From Tanypteryx hageni (Eukaryota; Arthropoda; Insecta; Odonata; Petaluridae), in NCBI GenBank assembly GCA_028673005.1, contig CM054116.1, positions 18,609,840-18,673,839 on the forward strand: 64,000 nucleotides of DNA. Direction: 5' to 3'. Positions 57,811-64,000 of the stretch are shown here, in pieces (the stretch's first letter is position 1; each line of letters begins with the position of its first letter). The position numbers and the translations under genes are program-made. The notes below the pieces were generated by a model, which was given only the letters and a program-made list of their open reading frames with translations, was not told the origin of the DNA and did not search any database.

Positions 57811-59545
57811 CTGAAGTTAGAGAAATTCATGCAGAGCTGCCTAATAGTTGTCAACGTAAACAAACTTGTTTGTTACGGAAGTAAATCTGCTATATGTAGC
57901 TACATAAATACATTGAATTCCTTACGCGGGCATGAATGATTAAGTAAGCAGAAGGAAAAGGGGATATCTAAGATGAAGAAAGAACGGAAACGTAAATATT
58001 ACAACTAATGATCTGATGTGAGGTGGGTACGTTTAAAATAATTGTCGATTGTTTGGTTGATTAAAACTGATTAGAAAATAAATACCTGCTTAAATAAAAA
58101 TTGAATATTTACCTGGAATCATTTCTTCTGTATCGTTTTGCAGTACGTACTAAATAAAATTACGTAATGTGTTTATTAATGCACCAAGTCAGGAAGTGAA
58201 GGGATTTTTAGTCGACGGAGAGATAAAATAGGATCGTGGTGTTTTGCAGTTCTATGCCGTGCGTTCGTTCAAATCGTATCGTTTAGTTTCAAACACTATA
58301 TCGAACGAGACGCGCCTATTTGTGATACACTTTCCTGACTTGCTTAAGCATCGATTCGGTAAAGACATAAGTACTAGATAAACTCGCACGAGAATACTTG
58401 CTACTTGTATTGAAATGGGAACGGGAATGAATGACATTTGACCCTGCCACAATGTTAGTTTCATCTCCTGACTGTGCTATGAAAATTCTTATGCAGGCTT
58501 CATAATTGCGCCACCGGTCTTCGAAAATTACCATTATGCTCGCAGCGATTATTTTTGCGATAGTTTTCTGCTTAGGACGTTCGAACATGACTAAAAATCT
58601 CCCCCACTCGGTGAAAATAAAACGGTATACCCCCGAGATCCGCTGATATCAATTAGTGCACTCCATGCAAATGATAGGTCACGTCTCTCGATTTCACCGC
58701 TGCTTTGCTTTACGCTTACCTTTCATCCGTGTGCACCACTTACAAACGAATTGCATTTTATGGCGTATTTTATGTCAAATAAAACCGACAACCTAAAACG
58801 TTTACCTCTTAAACCCACATCTCTGTAAAAAAAAGCTTGACCTATGCAATCCAACTTTCTCCAGCTCCTTCCGAAAAAAATCATACGAGACTGGAACAAT
58901 GTCGTCAGCTACTAAGCTACAAAACGATAACTATTATGAACTTTATTTTTTTCTATTACCTTGATATTTGGTTCCATTCTGAGAGAAGCGAATGATTTAC
59001 GCCTTAGTCCCATAACGTTCTATGGCAGTAGCCGTTGCCTAGACAACCGAGCGTCCCTAACAATGCAATTCACGAGAAACAAAGAGAGAGTATTATTGCG
59101 CCGTCATTAAATTAATTCCGCGGGATTGAAAATTTTCCTATTTGTCGCATTGTAAAATTATTTGATGTCATAAGGAATATTATTCTAGATTTGAACTTTA
59201 ATAGACAAAGTAATACACCAAGTAAAGAGGATTAATGGCAGATAAGAAAAACAGCTGAAATTAATATATCCGTTTATTAGCACTTAAACGATTTTTACAA
59301 TTAAAAGAACACCTCTACATAATGAACGTACAAAACGAAACTCACTAAGGAAAAAACAAATATTATGTAGCTGATGAAATTCAAAATATGCATTACATAT
59401 TCATTTAAAAATACAAATATTCTCACTTCAATAAGACATATGTACATCCAAGCAGAAAAGAAAATTATGTAAATTAAAATGGATTCTTGACCATTATTAA
59501 TATCCATTACATTTTTTATAAATATTCAAACGTTATTCTCACTTC

Positions 59546-59793
59546 GGTTTTTCACTCGCTGTGAAATATTTCAGTTCTGTTGATGTCTTAAGTGACTGCC
59601 TTGCAGTACGCTTCTACGTTCAGGATCTGTACTCCCCTAGGAGGGCTTCATGGTGTGCGATTTGCACGCCTCAGCGGCTAGTCGGAGGCTCGAGTTCGAT
59701 TCCCGGCGTTTTCTCGTGATTTTTTCTTCTCATCCTTCCGTTCCAACCACCCCAAGTTATGACTTTACCATTGAAAACCACTTTCCTTGTGAA
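59546..59793 (+). mobile_element. tRNA-derived SINE, 12-bp shorter (F')
   Basis: Same insertion and target duplications (59536-59545, 59794-59803), with a small internal deletion just upstream of the tRNA-like part, near 59638. Confidence 0.78.
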
Positions 59794-60439
59794 TTCTCAC
59801 TTCCATAAGATATATGTGCATACAATAAGAAAGGAAAAATATATATATGTGCATTGAAAAGGGTTATTGGCCATTATTGATATCCATTACATATTTAATA
59901 AAAAACACAAAACATTCGCAATTCCATAAGGCATGAACATGTGTTATGAAACAAAGGTAAATTGTGTAAATTGAAATGGGTTATTTACCATTATTAATTT
60001 CCGTTACACATTTAAAAATCTAATGTGGCCACCACATGACCTTCTCTATGCCAGTAATATTTCTAACAAATTCCAAATAGGTTAAATGATAATAAATATT
60101 TCAAGGAACTGCGAGACGGATTTAAAGACTTGACAAAGAAAAGAAATAAACTCAAACCATCGCCTTCTAATTTTGGCTATAGCCACAAAGCTCCAACAGT
60201 TAAAAAAATAAAAAGGAGCGTTCATAAGACGTAAGTGTAATGTGTTTACAATAGTGGAGTGGTGGGGTAAGACCAAAAAATATGTCATAAACATATCTCT
60301 TAAACGATGCATTATATGGGGAAATGTTTTTAACGAACTTCGTACAAAATTAAATTTGCCACAACGTTTATTCCAGTACGTTTTTACATTCATCAAATAT
60401 TAAAGCAAATATTTCGAAATTACGGATAATCGACCGATT

Positions 60440-60604
60440 TTAGCTAAATACTAATGACCCGATTTCGCTTAGCGCTTCAATGCGATAATTTGCTTGTTTA
60501 TGTTCGCTAGAGGTATCATCCGATAAAACTGAATATTTTTCATAAAATTCAATTAGTTTGATTGTATTTGCTTTTGTCCACTCCATGAGTGCAGATGTGC
60601 GTGT
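60440..60604 (-). pseudogene. MADF domain fragment, F'
   Basis: Antisense copy with the same stop. Confidence 0.5.
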
Positions 60605-61576
60605 TCACGTAGTTGGTCGAACAACTGAAGACCGACAGCATCGAGCAATGAACAACATGTGTTTGCTGATAGTAGAACAATCTGACCTTGGGCTCGCGCA
60701 TACGCAAAGTGTGTGACAGAAGGCTTCTTTGGCTTCTTCTTTAGAGGGGTCATTGTTACTTCTAGGGAAGCCCGAGGCCACTCTCCCTTGCCGTAAATCT
60801 TATATGATATACGTAGCTAGATACAATTATTACATACAAAATGAATGTTTATTTATTAAAAATTACGCGAGACAACTTTTATATAAGTTCTTTCCTGAGA
60901 TTTGTTCAAGTATCACATAGTAGAGTTGCTTATTTTTTAAAGCAGAATTAATATCCGTGCCGAAATAGCTTAAATAACTGATTTTTATAACATAAAAAAG
61001 ATTTTATTCCTCTTTTCAAAAATGCCAAATGCTAAAACCATACTGACAAGATCAATGCTTTTAAATGGGAACTGATATCGTATATATTACGACTGCATTG
61101 ATTTAGTGCTTTTAATGGGAATTTATGGCGTCATATTTGAATCGTTATTTTCAAATTGCATTTTAAGTATAGTTTACGCTCAAATAATTAATTCGGAGAA
61201 AAATTAGTCAATTAGTGTTTCCAATATATCTTCTCAATTAAATACGATCTCGGCTACTATCAACGGATTCCCATGAAATCGCCGATTTCCATCTCCTGCA
61301 ATACTTTTATTTGTTAGGAATATATGTATTCGTTCCCTATAATTGACAGCGAAATTTGTTTCTTCATTTACATATGAAATTAAGGAATTAAAACATATCC
61401 AAGAAGGTACAATAAGAAAACTTCTATAACAATTTTTTAATTTCGACCAAAATATAATCGTCAACTTCTTCCTCATTTAAATACCTATATGTCCGTTTTG
61501 CTTCTCTTCAACTGAACATTTGTATGCATCAATTTAGTCAATTTTTGCTTATTTTATTATAACAACACCTTCCATG

Positions 61577-61804
61577 TTATACAAACAAATCATTTATCGC
61601 CAAATCGATTTCAAAGTCCGGGAACACGTTTTGTTTCATAGGTTTCACTATAAAATATTCACGTGACAAATTAAACCCACAGAATCCGCCTTTGCATGGG
61701 ATGGGTATTGTTAAGCTAAATTTGACTATATCTTCAAACGTGTTTCCACCGGTTGCTTCCCTAGAGCGTGCAATTCCTGCCCAAGGTTTAAATTTTTTTG
61801 ATAT
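61577..61804 (-). pseudogene. NPC2/ML-like exon frame (F')
   Basis: Open antisense copy with the cysteine motif intact. Confidence 0.38.
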
Positions 61805-62644
61805 TCATGAACACATAATATGATGCAGTTTCTTCAACTGGATATCGATTCGAGTGAAATAACTATCTTTTAAAAGTTATTCCATCGATTGTTTATCATG
61901 ATTATTTGATAAAAGATACAAAGTTAGTTAACTACTAACTAAGTTAGTCGCCGATAAAGGATGCGAGAAAATTTATTTATTTGGGCAAAATATGGGAAGA
62001 CATGAAATATTGCGTAACATCAAGCATTACAATTTAAATTAACTTGGTTTCATTACTTGATTTTATTCTCAAATCTTCCTCACAATTGTCTGTCTTGACT
62101 TAAAAACCCGAGAAACCCCGGATAATTTCAGATAGCATATTATATTTTCTAAATAGGTTGGCCTGTCTTCAGTTGAATTTTGAAAATGTGCACGGTTATT
62201 TTACACAAATAAATATCCTGTAGGAGCAGGTCTATAGGGATAAGAAAAGCGGTATCTTACAGGGAATCGCTATTTTAAAGATTTGCTTGATAGAGTTTTT
62301 ACTCATAAATCTATTTAACTGAATATTTTTCTGTTGGAAAAATATTAACTCTAGTTAACTTCAATAAGAAGGTAGGTTAATTTTAAGGCGTTTTTCTTAT
62401 TTGGTTTAATAAACAAATGAATTAAAAATATATCATTTCATTATGTTTTGTGTTGTATTGAATTTTATATGCTTTGCCATAGTGCACATCCTTATTTGTA
62501 TATTTTTACGAGCTCCATGTTACGTTTTGTAGCCAATGGAAGTAATGAAAATGAATTTCGTATATAAATATTTTCTCAATAACAGCAATAAAACTCTATA
62601 TATATTACGCATTATTTAAATAAAAACGAAATTGGATCCAGGAA

Positions 62645-63878
62645 TTGATGAAGTGGATGATCAACTTGAGATCTATGATGCCGCTTCAGAAGTTAGTGAA
62701 CATTTTGATATTGGATTGTGTAAGGGTAGATGAAAGGCCACAAAGTATGATTAGTGAATTTAAATATGAAATCTTGAGCAAATGCTGGACATCTTCACCG
62801 ACTTATGACTTTAAGCATGATAGTGAAAATATTCGACCTTTCCGTCTACCGTTGCTTACTCAGCATACTCCTTGGTTAACTTAATGTACACTTTTAAAGG
62901 CTGCTCTATGTCAAGTTTGTATACTTTTTCCTCAAAGGGCGAATAGGGAATTTCGATATTCTTTCATTAATTCAAAAAATTTCATGAAGCCGCAAGTTCC
63001 CATGACAAAACCCACTGTCATAAAACTTCACAAACAGAAGTCGATCACTCCATTTCAATAATGAAAGAGAAAAGTCCTTCGAAACAAATGCTGCTAAACA
63101 AATTAGTTGCCGATGCAAAAGAGGAAAATAGAGCAATACTGTGTTCAATAAGTATTGTTTTGATATTGCATTACGAGGTAAAACTAACAATTAAGGAAAT
63201 CTTCAATCTTTCGGATTGAGGCAGGTGATGAAACAAAAACATTTAATTACTTGCAATGCAAACGCTAAATTTACATCTATGAGAACTCGAAATAAATAAT
63301 AGAAATTTGTGGGTGTATTTTGAGAGATGATTTAGTTGCTGCAGGAAATGCATTCGAAGGGATTTCCATTTAGACCGAAGAAATGACTGATATTGGGGGA
63401 ATAGTACAATTATCATCAATAGGGGTTATATTTCCCAAGTTTATCACTGGACAAACTCGTATTCGCGAATAATTTTTCTTGGGTTTATTCGGATATCAGA
63501 TCGCAGTGCAGAAGGAATTATCAGAGAGATATTAATTAATTTAAATTGCAAATGGCAATTTTAGTTGGTCAGGGATATGATGGATATTCTGCAATGGTTG
63601 GAAAGCAAGAAATTATATCTTTACACCCAAAAGCAATGTTTGTTCATTGTTCTTCCCATCGTCTTAACCATGAAGTGCATGATTTTAATGGCTTGAGTGA
63701 AATCTGTATCACAGTTGGTACTATTAAGGCAATTATTAAAAATTTTCGGGAAAGGTCATATAGGAGGGCTAAAGTAGCAAATATTCCGATGTGTGACTTG
63801 ATACACTCTTCGTTACGCAGCCGATTTTCATGTGACAAAAACATATCTAACTTATTTGAATTACATCCTTGTGAATGA
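62645..63878 (+). pseudogene. ZMYM1/TTF-type hAT relic (F')
   Basis: Same layout as the D' copy: a 79-codon N-terminal frame with the zinc-finger neighbourhood, then frameshifted sequence, then a 110-codon frame (63546-63878) with GQGYDG and VHCSSHRLN intact. The last ~20 residues differ from D' by several substitutions. Confidence 0.75.
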
Positions 63879-64000
63879 CTAATGAATAAGTAAGAGCGAA
63901 ATATGAGATAAGTATACGGATTTTTCCCGCTATAAAATAACCAATGTTAATTGCACTGGATTGACTTGCAAATACTTCTACCTTTTTCTAGTGCACCATG

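Larger units (their letters stand above)
53094..64000 (-). repeat. Repeated unit, inverted copy F' (runs off the window)
   Basis: Reverse complement of A-11330 down to A-1401, then A-12350 down to about A-11660 at the window edge. Substitutions group it with E' against A, B and C. For example, the same two residues differ in the short antisense frame at 54365-54562 and its E' counterpart. Confidence 0.93.

Overview
This looks like an AT-rich animal nuclear genome, most likely an arthropod. It has decayed eukaryotic DNA transposons (hAT, PIF/Harbinger, Tc1/mariner-like), a non-LTR retrotransposon tail, tRNA-derived SINEs, GT-AG splice signals and AATAAA poly(A) signals. There are no bacterial operons or ribosome binding sites. 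No intact conventional gene could be demonstrated. Almost every coding segment is a transposon remnant, an isolated exon-like piece or an orphan reading frame.

Layout. Positions 1-1400 are a unique left flank with a CGGBP1-like hAT remnant that is cut off at 1400. A repeated unit of about 11 kb then runs head-to-tail on the + strand: copy A 1401-12350, copy B 12351-23445, and truncated copy C 23446-27060. At 27060/27061 the array folds back and the same unit runs inverted: D' 27061-30848, E' 43535-53093, F' 53094-64000 (running off the window). Between D' and E' lies a 12.7-kb single-copy spacer (30849-43534), placed exactly where unit position A-11145/11146 would be. The whole is a giant imperfect palindrome of recent, near-identical duplications.

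Inside one unit (copy A coordinates). The minus strand carries a ZMYM1/TTF-type hAT relic, which straddles the arbitrary unit boundary. The plus strand carries an exon-like frame resembling an NPC2/ML lipid-binding domain (2791-3018), a degenerate MADF fragment (3979-4143), a 115-bp tandem repeat interrupted by a SINE with perfect 10-bp target duplications (4588-5230), and an X-box-like palindrome (5392-5405). Further right come a long near-open frame ending in an in-phase splice (6629-7452), a GC-rich hairpin island (7453-7713), an exon tail with a GTGAGT donor (7714-7841), three diverged copies of a ~95-bp module (8125-9046), a terminal exon with three poly(A) signals (9664-9774), a 21-bp minisatellite (10481-10669) and a Tc1-like helix-turn-helix fragment (10711-11145).

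Spacer. In order it holds a tRNA-Gly-like SINE, a jockey-type reverse transcriptase C-terminus (minus), a second ZMYM1-like hAT relic (plus), a PIF/Harbinger transposase missing its first catalytic Asp, a 319-bp hAT MITE with TIRs and 8-bp target duplication, a SINE remnant and several minisatellites.

History. Indels shared between copies (32 bp, 105 bp, 168 bp, 386 bp) do not fit a single tree. In particular C is B-like on its left and partly A-like on its right, which suggests unequal exchange or gene conversion. The spacer side of E' keeps more of the Tc1-like frame than the other copies. It therefore looks ancestral, and the other units look like deletion products. A misassembly at the fold-back cannot be excluded from sequence alone.
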